Shown: positions 28,838 through 37,846, counted from the first letter of the stretch. The stretch: DNA of 64,000 nucleotides from Pseudooceanicola atlanticus (GCF_000768315.1 NZ_AQQX01000005.1:62001-126000), one strand, 5' to 3'. Made by a program: numbers and translations. Notes: generated by a model from the letters alone, not told the origin.

Positions 28838-29251
28838 TTACCCCCTTCTGATCTGAATGGTCTGGACGATCTTCTCGGGCTCGACCCGGGTCAGATCCAC
28901 ATGAAGCAATCCGTTCTCCATGATCGCTTCGCCGACCTCGACACCCTCGGCCAGCACGAAAGACCGCTGGAACTGGCGGGCCGCGATCCCGCGATGCAGG
29001 AAGTGCCGGCCATCGCTGTCATCGCTCTGCCGGCCGCGGATCACCAACTGGCTGTCTTCCAACGTAATGCTCAGATCGCCTTCGGCGAATCCGGCCACGG
29101 CCAGGGTGATGCGGTACGATGTCTCGGAGGTCTGTTCGATATTGAACGGCGGGTATCCGTCATTCCCGGTCTTGGCCGACCGTTCCAGAAGCCGTTCCAG
29201 CTGCTCGAACCCCAGCATGTAGGGATGGGTCCCCAGGGTCAGTTTCGTCAT
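28838..29251 (-). CDS. Small heat-shock protein (Hsp20/alpha-crystallin)
   Basis: A 137-residue alpha-crystallin-domain chaperone, likely forming oligomers that hold unfolding proteins in the cytoplasm. The ACD spans ~35-130, with PPFNIEQTSETSYRITLAVAGF at its start, RGIAARQFQRSFVLAEGVEV in the middle and NGLLHVDL near the end. The C-terminal IQI motif used for oligomer contacts is present. The ATG at 29251 has AAGGA upstream; the longer frame is shadow. It is of the IbpA/HspH alphaproteobacterial type. Confidence 0.93.
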   Translation of the reverse strand: MTKLTLGTHPYMLGFEQLERLLERSAKTGNDGYPPFNIEQTSETSYRITLAVAGFAEGDLSITLEDSQLVIRGRQSDDSDGRHFLHRGIAARQFQRSFVLAEGVEVGEAIMENGLLHVDLTRVEPEKIVQTIQIRRG

Positions 29252-29310
29252 GACACGTCCTTGGTCTTTAAGCGACAGTCTATCGGGGCCCCTTTCGGCG
29301 ACCCTGAAGG

Positions 29311-29341
29311 AAATATGGGCACCCCGCAGCCCCTGCGCAAG
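29311..29341 (-). promoter_or_regulatory. Candidate RpoH (sigma-32) promoter for hsp20-DUF1150
   Basis: On the minus strand, CTTG is followed after 18 bases by CCCATAT. This resembles the alphaproteobacterial RpoH pattern CTTG-N17/18-CYTATNT. It lies 60 bases upstream of the hsp20 ATG. Confidence 0.45.
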
Positions 29342-29367
29342 GGTTTTACCAATCCATCGCAAGGGCT

Positions 29368-29396
29368 TTGCCTGACGGTTGAAACTCTTGTATGTT
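29368..29396 (+). promoter_or_regulatory. Candidate sigma-70 promoter for the DUF465 gene
   Basis: TTGCCT, exactly 17 bases, TATGTT. The transcript would start about 28 bases before the ATG at 29431. Confidence 0.5.
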
Positions 29397-29430
29397 GAAG
29401 ACCTTGAGCGAAGCAGGGGAATCAAACGGA

Positions 29431-29655
29431 ATGAACGCTGAGAGCGACATTTCGATGAAGACCGAAGAGGTCCTGCGGGTGGAACTTGAAGTGTTCCGCC
29501 GCGAACATGCCGATTTGGACGAAGCGATCCAGGCGTTGCACGACCGTGGCACCGCCGACATGCTGACGCTTCAGCGCCTGAAAAAGCAGAAGCTGCGCCT
29601 GAAGGACAAGATCGCCGCGATCGAGGACCGACTGACCCCGGACATCATCGCCTGA
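29431..29655 (+). CDS. DUF465 (YdcH-family) small coiled-coil protein
   Basis: A 74-residue, highly charged helical protein of the YdcH/DUF465 family. The core is VFRREHADLDEAIQAL followed by LKKQKLRLKDKIAAIE. Function unknown; such proteins are abundant and often stress-linked. It diverges from hsp20. GGGGAA lies upstream of the ATG at 29431; an internal ATG at 29455 would give the core alone. Confidence 0.85.
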   Translation: MNAESDISMKTEEVLRVELEVFRREHADLDEAIQALHDRGTADMLTLQRLKKQKLRLKDKIAAIEDRLTPDIIA

Positions 29656-29864
29656 TCGGACGGGTCTGGGACCCTTCGGGCGGCCCATTGGCGACCGGCA
29701 GACTTTCCATCCCTGACCCGGGTGCGCGGTAAGCGTTGCCGCCTCCCCCATCCAAGCCGTGCGAGCACCGCCCCACATCGAAGCCGCACAAGACCCCACA
29801 ACCGATTGCGAAAACCGCCCGAGCGCTTATAACCCGGAACCTGCACCAGCCATGGGGAAGGCCG

Positions 29865-30353
29865 ATGAGCGACATCAAGGTAGGGATCATCATGGGCAGC
29901 CAGTCCGACTGGCCCACGATGAAAGAAGCAGCCACGATCCTCGATGAATTGGGGATCGCCTACGAGACCAAGATCGTCTCGGCGCATCGCACGCCCGACC
30001 GGCTGTGGTCCTATGGCAAGACGGCCGCCGAACGGGGCCTGCATGTCATCATCGCGGGCGCCGGCGGCGCCGCGCATCTGCCCGGCATGATGGCATCGAA
30101 GACGCGTATTCCCGTGGTCGGCGTGCCGGTCCAGACCCGGGCGCTGTCGGGCGTCGACAGCCTCTATTCCATCGTCCAGATGCCAAAGGGCTTCCCGGTC
30201 GCGACCATGGCCATCGGGGCCGCCGGCGCGGCCAATGCCGGGCTGATGGCCGCGGGGATCCTCGCCGTGTCCGACCCCGCCCTTGCCCAGCGCCTCGATG
30301 CCTGGCGCGAGGCCCTGTCCGCCTCCATTCCAGACGAGCCTTCCGATGACTGA
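29865..30353 (+). CDS. purE: N5-carboxyaminoimidazole ribonucleotide mutase
   Basis: A 162-residue class I PurE. It rearranges N5-CAIR to CAIR in purine synthesis. The GSQSDWPTM motif, [10 protein letters not shown] with the catalytic His, and [11 protein letters not shown] are all present. GGGGAAGG lies upstream of the ATG at 29865. Its 3' end overlaps purK by 8 bases. Confidence 0.96.
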   Translation: MSDIKVGIIMGSQSDWPTMKEAATILDELGIAYETKIVSAHRTPDRLWSYGKTAAERGLHVIIAGAGGAAHLPGMMASKTRIPVVGVPVQTRALSGVDSLYSIVQMPKGFPVATMAIGAAGAANAGLMAAGILAVSDPALAQRLDAWREALSASIPDEPSDD

Positions 30354-31410
30354 TCCCCTTCCCTCCGGTTCCACCATCGGCATCCTCGGCGGCGGCCAGC
30401 TGGGCCGGATGCTGTCGGTTGCCGCCGCGCGGCTTGGCTACAAGACCTGCATCTTTGAACCGGGCGGCGATTGCCCGGCCTCGCATGTCGCCAATTTCCA
30501 CCTCAAGGCGGACTATGACGACGCCGAAGCGCTGAAGCAGTTCGCCCAGTCCGTCGACGTCATCACCTATGAATTCGAGAACATCCCGACCGAGGCGCTG
30601 GACCTGCTGGAAGATCTCAAGCCGATCCGCCCGGGCCGCGAGGCGCTGCGCATCTCGCAGGACCGGCTGACCGAAAAGGACTTCCTGACCGAACTGGGCC
30701 TGCAAACCGCGCCCTATGCCGATATTCCCGACGCCGCCGCGCTGAAGGCCGCGCTTGCCGAGATCGGAACGCCCGCGATCCTGAAGACCCGCCGCTTCGG
30801 CTATGACGGCAAGGGCCAGGCGCGGATCATGTCGCCGGACGACGCCGACACGGCCCTGGCCGAAATGAACGGCGCCCCGGCGATCCTGGAAGGCTTCGTC
30901 GATTTCACGTCCGAGGTGTCGATCATCGCGGCGCGTGGCCTCGACGGGTCGGTGTCGTGCTACGATCCGGGCGAGAACGTGCATCGCGAGGGCATCCTGC
31001 GCACCACGACCGTGCCCGCCGCCCTGCCCGCCTCGGCCCGCACGGATGCCGTGCTGCTGGCAGCCAAGGTGCTGAACGCGCTGGATTATGTCGGCGTGAT
31101 GGGGGTCGAGCTTTTCGTGACGCCCAAGGGCCTGATCGTGAACGAGATCGCGCCGCGCGTGCACAATTCCGGCCACTGGACGCAGAATGGCTGCGCGGTG
31201 GACCAGTTCGAACAACACATCCGCGCCGTGGCCGGCTGGCCGCTGGGTGACGGGGCCCGGCATTCGGACGTGGTGATGGAAAACCTGATCGGTGACGACA
31301 TGGACCGCGTGCCCGACCTCGCGAAAGAGCCGAACACCGCGCTGCACCTGTACGGCAAGGCGCAGGTCAAGGCCGGCCGCAAGATGGGTCACGTCAACCG
31401 GGTCGGCTGA
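30346..31410 (+). CDS. purK: 5-(carboxyamino)imidazole ribonucleotide synthase
   Basis: A 354-residue ATP-grasp enzyme that carboxylates AIR with bicarbonate and ATP to give N5-CAIR, the substrate of PurE. The N-terminal GGGQLGRML motif, [12 protein letters not shown] near residue 145 and [13 protein letters not shown] near residue 265 are family signatures. The start ATG at 30346 lies within the purE 3' end, so the two are translationally coupled. Confidence 0.96.
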   Translation: MTDPLPSGSTIGILGGGQLGRMLSVAAARLGYKTCIFEPGGDCPASHVANFHLKADYDDAEALKQFAQSVDVITYEFENIPTEALDLLEDLKPIRPGREALRISQDRLTEKDFLTELGLQTAPYADIPDAAALKAALAEIGTPAILKTRRFGYDGKGQARIMSPDDADTALAEMNGAPAILEGFVDFTSEVSIIAARGLDGSVSCYDPGENVHREGILRTTTVPAALPASARTDAVLLAAKVLNALDYVGVMGVELFVTPKGLIVNEIAPRVHNSGHWTQNGCAVDQFEQHIRAVAGWPLGDGARHSDVVMENLIGDDMDRVPDLAKEPNTALHLYGKAQVKAGRKMGHVNRVG

Positions 31411-31444
31411 TCCGGTCCCTAACGTCTTGCGACAGGCGGGACTG

Positions 31445-31765
31445 TCAGGCGCGCGCTGTCCTGCGGTCGTCTTCGGATTCGTCTTCGGCCTTCCGCCCGT
31501 CGGCCTCGTCTTCGTCGGTCCCTTCCTCATCGGAGGTCCGCAATTCGAGGTCGCGATAATTGCTGGGGTCGAAATCGTCGGGGTCGAAGGCTTCTTCGTC
31601 CTCTGGAATGCCGGTCACATGGGTGGTCCCGGTATCCTCGTCGTAAACCAGCCCGTAGGTGGCGCGGCCATCGGATTTGTAGCGCAGGTATTCATGAACC
31701 CCCGCATAGATGAACGCCGCGGCGAAAGGCAGGATAAGAACGGCTGTGATCACTTGGGCTGTCAT
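31445..31765 (-). CDS. Small membrane protein with an acidic cytoplasmic tail
   Basis: A 106-residue protein of unknown function. Residues 5-25 form one membrane segment (ITAVLILPFAAAFIYAGV). The remainder is very acidic (runs of Asp/Glu, including ETGIPEDEEAFDPDDFDP-like composition), ending in a basic cap. It converges with purK. I recognise no family. The strongly biased codons support a real gene. Confidence 0.65.
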   Translation of the reverse strand: MTAQVITAVLILPFAAAFIYAGVHEYLRYKSDGRATYGLVYDEDTGTTHVTGIPEDEEAFDPDDFDPSNYRDLELRTSDEEGTDEDEADGRKAEDESEDDRRTARA

Positions 31766-32054
31766 GAGAGATCTCCCTTGCGGTCATGTCTGTCTGGTCG
31801 TGTTCGGGGCCATGCCGGACGGCCCGTGCGAGGCCCCGTTCTCCTTAAGATTGAGTGTCGCATAAACATCAGGTGGTTCAAACCCCGGCTCCGTCAAACC
31901 CGTGGCGCATGTCACCGGACATGGCACGATCGTTCGATTTTCCCCACGATTTTGCGATGCCCGGCCTGATCCTCGCGCCCGCCTGCGACCTCATCCCCTG
32001 CTCTCCCGACCAAATCTGACTTCCCTCCGGTCACAAAAGCCTTACAATCAGACC

Positions 32055-32750
32055 ATGTCCAGTACCGTTCTTCGCGCCTTTTCCGTTCATCTGCTGACCG
32101 CCACCGGCGCGGTCTTTGCCATGCTCGCCCTTCTGGCGGCGGTCGACGAGAAATGGGGCATCATGTTCCTGTGGCTCGTCGTGGCCTTCGCGGTCGATGG
32201 AATCGACGGACCGCTGGCGCGCAAATACGACGTCACCACCAACGCGCCGCATATCGACGGGGCGCTGCTGGACCTGATCATCGACTACCTGACCTACGTG
32301 TTCATCCCGGTCTACGCGCTGTTCCAGTCGGGCATCCTGCCGGGCATCTGGGCTTGGGTCGTGCTGATCGGGGTCACGTTCTCCAGCGGGCTCTATTTCG
32401 CGGGCAGCTGGATGAAGACCGCGGACAAGAGCTTTCACGGCTTCCCCGGCTGCTGGAACATGCTGGTGCTGGTGCTCTTTGCCACCACGCCGCCGCCCGG
32501 GGTGATTCTGCCGATCATCACGGCTCTGGCCATCGCGATGTTCCTGCCGCTGCGCTTCATCCACCCGGTGCGGACCAAGCGCTGGCGCCCGGTGTCGCTG
32601 TCGGTTGCGGCGCTCTGGACCGTGCTGGCGCTGATCGCCGCGCTGACCCGCTTCGATCCGGGCATGGCGGTGCAGGTCGGCCTGATCGTGTCGAGCCTTT
32701 ACCTGCTGGGCGCCGGCATGGCGCAGCAGCTGATCGACCGCCTGCGCTGA
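32055..32750 (+). CDS. pcs: Phosphatidylcholine synthase
   Basis: A 231-residue integral membrane CDP-alcohol phosphotransferase, predicted to have eight membrane segments. The motif DGIDGPLARKYDV...HIDGALLDLIIDY (~48-80) matches the Pcs-specific variant of the DG-AR-G-D-D motif. Pcs condenses choline with CDP-diacylglycerol to phosphatidylcholine. This one-step route, which needs exogenous choline, is best known from Rhizobiales, Legionella and other host-associated or marine bacteria. The GC-rich start region upstream (31766-32054) is a divergent promoter region with the acidic membrane protein. Confidence 0.9.
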   Translation: MSSTVLRAFSVHLLTATGAVFAMLALLAAVDEKWGIMFLWLVVAFAVDGIDGPLARKYDVTTNAPHIDGALLDLIIDYLTYVFIPVYALFQSGILPGIWAWVVLIGVTFSSGLYFAGSWMKTADKSFHGFPGCWNMLVLVLFATTPPPGVILPIITALAIAMFLPLRFIHPVRTKRWRPVSLSVAALWTVLALIAALTRFDPGMAVQVGLIVSSLYLLGAGMAQQLIDRLR

Positions 32751-32754
32751 ACGT

Positions 32755-34278
32755 TCAATACCCGGTTTCCAGCCCGTCCAGGAAGTCCTCGGCCTCCGAC
32801 AGGATCTGACGCCGCTTGTCCTCGGCCATCTTGTCCCAGCTGGAATAGACCACGCCCATGCGCCGGTTGCCCTTGAACCGGTCGCGGTGGCGATCCAGGA
32901 AATGCCAGTATAGCAGGTTGAACGGGCAGGCCCCCTCGCCCACCTTCGTGTCCACCGAATAGGCGCAGCCGCTGCAATAATCGCTCATCTTGTTGATGTA
33001 GCTGCCGGACGAGACATAGGGCTTCGACGCCACCACCCCGCCATCGGCCCATTGCGACATGCCCACCGTATTGGGCGCCTCGACCCATTCGAAGGCATCC
33101 GCATAGACCGCCAGGTACCATTCATGCACCTGCGCCGGATCGACGCCCGCCAGAAGGGCAAAGTTGCCGGTCACCATCAGCCGCTGGATATGATGCGCAT
33201 AGGCCAGGTCGCGGGTCTGGGCCACGGCCTCCCGCAGGCAGGTCATGTCGGTCTCGGCGCCCCAGTAGAGCGCGGGAAGATCGCGCCCCTGTTCCAGTGT
33301 GTTCGAGGCCACGTAATCCGGTCCCTTCAGGAAATAGATGCCGCGGATATATTCACGCCAGCCCAGGATCTGGCGGATGAACCCCTCGGCCGAGTTGATC
33401 GGCACGTCCCCCGCCTTCCAGGCCGCTTCCGCCGCCGCGCAGACCTCCCGCGGCGAGAGCAGCCCGATATTCATGTAGATCGACAACACGCCATGGTTCA
33501 GGAACGGCTCGTCCCGCAGCATCGCGTCCTGGTAATCGCCGAATTCGGGGAGCTGGGTCTTCACGAAATGGCTCAGCGCGCGGCGGGCCTGGCCGCGCGT
33601 CACGCCAAAGACGAAGCCGTCCAGCGACCCGAAATTTTCGCCGAACCGGTCGCCCACCAGCGCCAGCACCTCTTCGGTGATGGCGTCAGGGGTGAATTCC
33701 ATGGGTTTCGCCTGCAACAGCGACCGCTCCGCCGGCTTGCGGTTCTCCTTGTCGTAATTCCACTTGCCCCCCGCCGGATCACTGCCCTCCATCAGCAGCC
33801 CGCTTTCGCGCCGCATCTCGCGGTAGAACCACTCCATGCGCAGTTCCTTGCGGCCATCGGCCCAGTCCTCGAACCGTTTGTGCGAGGCGTAGAACCGGTC
33901 ATCCTCCACCATGCGCACGCCCACCGGGCAGGCCTCCAGCGCGTCGATCAGGCGCCATTCGCCCGGCTCGACCGCGACGACCTCCTCCGGCGACAAATCC
34001 TGCACCACCCGCATCAGCGCACCGCAGATCGAGCGCGGCGCCTCGTCCCCGTCCAGCCGGAAATAGCGCACATCCCAGCCGCCCTCGCGCAGCTCCTCGG
34101 CGAAGTGGCGCATGGCCGAAAAGATCAGGGCGATCTTCTTGGGGTGATGGGGCACATAGCCCGCCTCGTCCGCGACCTCGGCCATGACGACGACATCCTG
34201 CTCGGGATCGCCGTCGCGCAGAACGGCCAGGTCGGGCGACAGCTGGTCCCCCAGGACCAGGATGACGCGCCTCACCAT
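32755..34278 (-). CDS. phrB: Iron-sulfur cryptochrome/photolyase (PhrB/CryB clade)
   Basis: A 507-residue photolyase-like protein of the bacterial Fe-S group (Agrobacterium PhrB, Rhodobacter CryB). It binds FAD, usually with a lumazine antenna, and a 4Fe-4S cluster. PhrB repairs (6-4) photoproducts; CryB also affects photosynthesis-gene expression. The four cluster cysteines appear as Cys347, Cys435, Cys438 and Cys451, each exactly 3 less than the A. tumefaciens numbering (350, 438, 441, 454). The N-terminal LVLGDQLSPDLAVL and C-terminal GWREYIRGIYF segments also match. It overlaps the downstream end of the SDR gene by 7 bases. Confidence 0.92.
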   Translation of the reverse strand: MVRRVILVLGDQLSPDLAVLRDGDPEQDVVVMAEVADEAGYVPHHPKKIALIFSAMRHFAEELREGGWDVRYFRLDGDEAPRSICGALMRVVQDLSPEEVVAVEPGEWRLIDALEACPVGVRMVEDDRFYASHKRFEDWADGRKELRMEWFYREMRRESGLLMEGSDPAGGKWNYDKENRKPAERSLLQAKPMEFTPDAITEEVLALVGDRFGENFGSLDGFVFGVTRGQARRALSHFVKTQLPEFGDYQDAMLRDEPFLNHGVLSIYMNIGLLSPREVCAAAEAAWKAGDVPINSAEGFIRQILGWREYIRGIYFLKGPDYVASNTLEQGRDLPALYWGAETDMTCLREAVAQTRDLAYAHHIQRLMVTGNFALLAGVDPAQVHEWYLAVYADAFEWVEAPNTVGMSQWADGGVVASKPYVSSGSYINKMSDYCSGCAYSVDTKVGEGACPFNLLYWHFLDRHRDRFKGNRRMGVVYSSWDKMAEDKRRQILSEAEDFLDGLETGY

Positions 34279-34934
34279 TCGACACGCTCCCCGCGCCAGT
34301 CGAAGAACCCGCCGCTATCCACCGATCTCAGGTTGCCGATCACGTTCAGCAGGTTCTCCGCCGCTTCCGCTGGCGGCACCGCCGGGTGGCGACCCAGGTA
34401 CTTGGCGGTCAGGTCGCTCTGCACCGTGCCGGGATGCAGCGCGACGCAGATCGCCTGCTTGTGGCTGCGCCCCAGCTCGATCGCGGCGCCATGCACGATC
34501 TGGTTCGCCGCCGCCTTGGCCGCGCGATAGCTGTACCAGCCGCCCAGCCGGTTATCCCCGATCGACCCGACCCGCGCCGTCAGCACTGCAAAGACCGACC
34601 GCCCCTCGCGCGGCAGCAGGTCGGCGGCATGGCGCAGCACCAGCGCCGGCCCGATGGCGTTCAGGGCGAACTGCGCCGCCATGGCCGTCCCGTCGATGTC
34701 GCGCAGAGCCTTTTCCGGCCCCGCCTCGCCGATTTCCAGCGCGCCGGTGGCCACCAGGACCAGGTCGAACGGGCCCAGCCCCTCCAGCGCCGCCGCGACC
34801 GAGGCCCCGTCGGTCACGTCCAGCCCGTCCGCGCTGCGCGACAGGCCCGTCACCTCGCAGCCCTGCCCCCTCAGATGCGCCGCGACGGCCCCGCCGATCG
34901 CACCGCTCTCACCGATGATCAAAACACGTTCCAT
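34272..34934 (-). CDS. Short-chain dehydrogenase/reductase
   Basis: A 220-residue classical-like SDR. The dinucleotide motif is GESGAIGGAVA, slightly off the GxxxGxG norm. The catalytic Tyr-x3-Lys is YRAAK in WYSYRAAKAAANQ. No substrate can be assigned. In this clade an SDR of this type commonly sits beside the Fe-S photolyase, and the two genes overlap by 7 bases, so the SDR may act in the same light response or in cofactor handling; this is inference. Confidence 0.85.
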   Translation of the reverse strand: MERVLIIGESGAIGGAVAAHLRGQGCEVTGLSRSADGLDVTDGASVAAALEGLGPFDLVLVATGALEIGEAGPEKALRDIDGTAMAAQFALNAIGPALVLRHAADLLPREGRSVFAVLTARVGSIGDNRLGGWYSYRAAKAAANQIVHGAAIELGRSHKQAICVALHPGTVQSDLTAKYLGRHPAVPPAEAAENLLNVIGNLRSVDSGGFFDWRGERVEW

Positions 34935-35257
34935 GAAAGGCTTACGTGCGGCGATACGCGCCCGGATCAATCGAAACCATCGCCCGAATGTCCCGCCAGA
35001 TCGGACCAACCAACAGAAAAGCCCACGCAACGCAGGGCCTGGCCAAAACCCCCTCTTTCATCTGGCCCGTCAATATCCCCGCCGGAGGCACCGCGACGCG
35101 TCCGCAGGACGCGGCGCAAAACATCCTGTGCGGCCCCGCCAGGGGCCGCTCCGCTTGGCAACGGCCGACCCTGCCGCAAACGGCGCCAAAGGCGGATGCT
35201 GCCCTGCGGCGTGATTGACGGGTTTTCAATCATTCCCCGCGAAGTTATAGAGACACC
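34935..35257. other. Leader region between SDR and leu leader peptide
   Basis: 323 bases. It contains the palindromic-element fragment at 35047 and a perfect GCGGCCCC/GGGGCCGC hairpin (35130-35149). A candidate -10 box TTATAG lies at 35245-35250, with a weak -35 TTTTCA 16 bases upstream, placing the transcription start close to the leader-peptide ATG (35258). No gene is convincing. Confidence 0.5.
35047..35095. repeat. Dispersed palindromic element, end fragment
   Basis: Carries CTTTCATCTGGCCCGTCAAT followed by ATCCCCGCCGGAGG. It matches the left end of the element at 4692 in the same orientation. Confidence 0.55.
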
Positions 35258-35338
35258 ATGTTGACCCAGGGCCATATCACCACCGCAGCACGCCTTTCGC
35301 GTGCCGTTGCCCTGCGCCTACTCCTAATCCGCCTCTGA
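35258..35338 (+). CDS. Leucine leader peptide of leuA
   Basis: An ORF of 26 codons whose second half encodes ALRLLLIRL before TGA. Five leucines fall among the last eight residues, and two are CTA, a codon that is rare in this GC-rich DNA. It ends 77 bases upstream of leuA. This is the classic layout of a leucine-sensing attenuator: ribosome stalling on Leu codons would alter folding of the hairpins that follow. The product itself is not expected to have a function. If the candidate -10 is right, the message is nearly leaderless. Confidence 0.75.
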   Translation: MLTQGHITTAARLSRAVALRLLLIRL

Positions 35339-35385
35339 GCGTGCCACATCCGGCGCGACCGCTCAGGGGTATGCCGTTTCGCGCC
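35332..35385 (+). promoter_or_regulatory. Alternative hairpins of the leuA attenuator
   Basis: Arm pair 1: CCTCTGAGCG (35332-35341) with CGCTCAGGGG (35360-35369); its first arm covers the leader-peptide stop codon. Arm pair 2: GGCGCGA (35352-35358) with TCGCGCC (35379-35385). The arms interleave, so both cannot form as simple hairpins at once. No T-run follows, so the effect could be Rho-dependent termination or control of leuA translation. Confidence 0.6.
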
Positions 35386-35415
35386 ATGGCTTTAGGAGAA
35401 TGAAAGAGACATCCC

Positions 35416-36984
35416 ATGACTGATACCAAACAGGACAAGGTCCTGATCTTCGACACGACGCTCCGTGACGGCGAACAAAGCCCCGGTGCCACCATGACCC
35501 ACGAGGAAAAGCTCGAGATCGCCGCGGCGCTCGACGAGATGGGCGTGGACATCATCGAGGCCGGTTTCCCGATCGCCTCCGAAGGCGATTTCAACGCCGT
35601 GTCCGAGATCGCGAAGAATTCGAAAAATTCGGTGATCTGCGGCCTCTCCCGCGCGAATTTCAAGGATATCGACCGCAATTGGGAGGCCGTGAAACACGCC
35701 GCCCAGCCCCGGATCCACACCTTCATCGGCACCTCGCCGCTGCACCGGGCGATCCCGAACCTGACCATGGACGAAATGGCCGACCGCATCCACGAGACGG
35801 TCACCCATGCGCGCAACCTGTGCGACAACGTCCAGTGGTCGCCGATGGATGCCACCCGGACCGAACATGACTACCTCTGCCGCGTGGTGGAAATCGCCAT
35901 CAAGGCCGGGGCCACCACGATCAACATCCCCGATACCGTCGGCTATACCGCCCCCCGCGAATCCGCCGACCTGATCCGGATGCTGCTCGAACGCGTCCCC
36001 GGCGCGGACGAGGTGGTGTTCTCCACCCATTGCCACAACGACCTTGGCATGGCGACGGCGAACAGCCTCGCCGCGGTCGAGGCCGGCGCGCGCCAGATCG
36101 AATGCACGATCAACGGCTTGGGCGAACGCGCGGGCAACACGGCGCTCGAAGAGGTCGTGATGGCGCTGCGCGTGCGCAACGACATCATGCCCTATGCCAC
36201 CGGCATCGACACAACCAAGATCATGAAGCTGTCGCGCCGCGTCGCGACCGTCTCGGGCTTCCCGGTGCAGTACAACAAGGCGATCGTCGGCAAGAACGCC
36301 TTCCTGCACGAATCCGGCATCCACCAGGATGGCGTGCTCAAGAACGTCGAGACCTTCGAGATCATGAAGCCCGCCGATATCGGCCTGAACGAGGACAATA
36401 TCGTCCTCGGCAAGCATTCCGGCCGGGCGGCGCTGAAATCCAAGCTCTCCGCGCTCGGGATCGACCTGGGCCAGAACCAGCTCAACGATATCTTCGTGCG
36501 GTTCAAGGACCTCGCGGACCGCAAGAAAGAGGTCTACGAGGATGATCTCTGGACCCTGATCCGCGACGCCGAGGACGAAACCCCCGACCGGCTGGAGCTC
36601 AAGGATCTCAAGGTGATTTGCGGCACCGGCGGCCAGTCGGCCGAGATGGTGATGATCGTCGACGGCGAGGAAAAGCGCGCCGAGACCACGGGCGACGGCC
36701 CGGTCGATGCCTGCTTCAACGCCGTGAAAGAGCTGTTCCCCCACAAGGCCAAGCTCGAGCTTTACCAGGTGCATGCCGTGACCCAGGGCACCGACGCCCA
36801 GGCCACCGTCTCTGTCCGCCTGAACGAGGACGGCCGCATCGTCACCGGTCAATCGGCGGATACCGACACGGTCGTGGCTTCGGTCAAGGCCTATATCCAC
36901 GCGCTCAACCGCCTGCTGGTGCGCCGCGGCAAGGTCGGCGAAGGCGCCGATAACCGCGAGATCAGCTACAAGGACGTCAGCTGA
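35416..36984 (+). CDS. leuA: 2-isopropylmalate synthase
   Basis: A 522-residue bacterial LeuA. It condenses acetyl-CoA with 2-oxoisovalerate, the first committed step of leucine synthesis. The DRE-TIM core begins FDTTLRDGEQSPG; the metal site STHCHNDLG is near residue 205 and INGLGERAGN near residue 235. The C-terminal ~130 residues form the leucine-feedback regulatory domain. AAAGAG lies upstream of the ATG at 35416. A 7-codon mini-ORF (35400-35423) with an AGGAG site overlaps the start and may be a translation-coupling device or chance. A terminator follows. Confidence 0.97.
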   Translation: MTDTKQDKVLIFDTTLRDGEQSPGATMTHEEKLEIAAALDEMGVDIIEAGFPIASEGDFNAVSEIAKNSKNSVICGLSRANFKDIDRNWEAVKHAAQPRIHTFIGTSPLHRAIPNLTMDEMADRIHETVTHARNLCDNVQWSPMDATRTEHDYLCRVVEIAIKAGATTINIPDTVGYTAPRESADLIRMLLERVPGADEVVFSTHCHNDLGMATANSLAAVEAGARQIECTINGLGERAGNTALEEVVMALRVRNDIMPYATGIDTTKIMKLSRRVATVSGFPVQYNKAIVGKNAFLHESGIHQDGVLKNVETFEIMKPADIGLNEDNIVLGKHSGRAALKSKLSALGIDLGQNQLNDIFVRFKDLADRKKEVYEDDLWTLIRDAEDETPDRLELKDLKVICGTGGQSAEMVMIVDGEEKRAETTGDGPVDACFNAVKELFPHKAKLELYQVHAVTQGTDAQATVSVRLNEDGRIVTGQSADTDTVVASVKAYIHALNRLLVRRGKVGEGADNREISYKDVS

Positions 36985-37008
36985 ACGCCGTGAAAGGCAC
37001 GAAACATC

Positions 37009-37036
37009 AAGGCCCGGCCCCGCGCCGGGCCTTTTT
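37009..37036 (+). terminator. Rho-independent terminator of leuA
   Basis: Stem AAGGCCCGGC/GCCGGGCCTT with a CCCGC loop, then TTTCG. Confidence 0.85.
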
Positions 37037-37072
37037 CGTCAACAGTGACGGCGCGCCGCGGCCCCTGATCCC

Positions 37073-37846
37073 TCAGCCCTTGAACATCGCCTCGATCCGC
37101 GCCGCTTCCTCGGCCAGGCCATAGGGCGCGTTGATCACGAAGAGGCCCGATCCGATCATCCTGTGCCCGTCCCGCACCGGCGGGAACCGGACCTCGTGGC
37201 GTTCCGTCTTGGTGAACCCCGACAGCTCCAAGGAGGTCAGCATTTCCAGATGCGCCGCATCCCGCAGGATCGGGTACCACAGCGCCAGCACCCCGACGTT
37301 CCAGGCCTTGTGCAGCTGCCGCATCACCTTGGGGATCGTCTCGTAATCGGCCTTCACCTCGAAACTCGGGTCGATCAGCAAGAGGCCCCGGCGCGGATCG
37401 GGTGGGGCCAGCGAAAGGGCCAGTTCGAACCCGTCCTGGCGATGCACCCGCGCCCGCCAGCCGACCGCGCCTTCCAGCGCCGCATGTTCCTGCGGGTGCA
37501 GTTCGGCCAGGTGCATGGTGTCACCCTCGCGCAGCAGATGCGCGGCCAGGGCGGGCGAGCCGGGATAGGCCTCTGCCCCCTCGGCCTCGCGCAGCGCCTC
37601 GATGGTCGTGCGATAGGGATGGTCGGGCGCGAAACGCGGCAGCATCCGCCCGATCCCCGCCGCCGCTTCTCCGGTCTTGACCGCCTCGGGCGCGGACAGG
37701 TCGTAGATCCCCCGCCCCGCATGGGTTTCGATATAGGTCAGCGGTTTCGGCTTCTCGCCCAGCCGCGCCAGCATCCAGGCCAGAAGGGCATGTTTGTGCA
37801 CGTCGGCCGGGTTCCCGGCATGGTAAAGATGTTGATAGCTCAGCAT
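37073..37846 (-). CDS. rlmJ: 23S rRNA (adenine-2030-N6)-methyltransferase
   Basis: A 257-residue RlmJ-family enzyme that methylates A2030 of 23S rRNA. The N-terminus MLSYQHLYHAGNPADVHKH is diagnostic. The SAM site is YIETHAGRGIYDL, and the catalytic motif is LLIDPSFE, where the usual DPPYE has Ser-Phe in place of Pro-Tyr. GGGGAGG lies just upstream of the ATG. It converges with leuA. Confidence 0.93.
   Translation of the reverse strand: MLSYQHLYHAGNPADVHKHALLAWMLARLGEKPKPLTYIETHAGRGIYDLSAPEAVKTGEAAAGIGRMLPRFAPDHPYRTTIEALREAEGAEAYPGSPALAAHLLREGDTMHLAELHPQEHAALEGAVGWRARVHRQDGFELALSLAPPDPRRGLLLIDPSFEVKADYETIPKVMRQLHKAWNVGVLALWYPILRDAAHLEMLTSLELSGFTKTERHEVRFPPVRDGHRMIGSGLFVINAPYGLAEEAARIEAMFKG

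Noticed and set aside
34942-35229. ORFs on both strands upstream of leuA
   Set aside because: They run through a repeat element and a perfect hairpin and lack ribosome binding sites.
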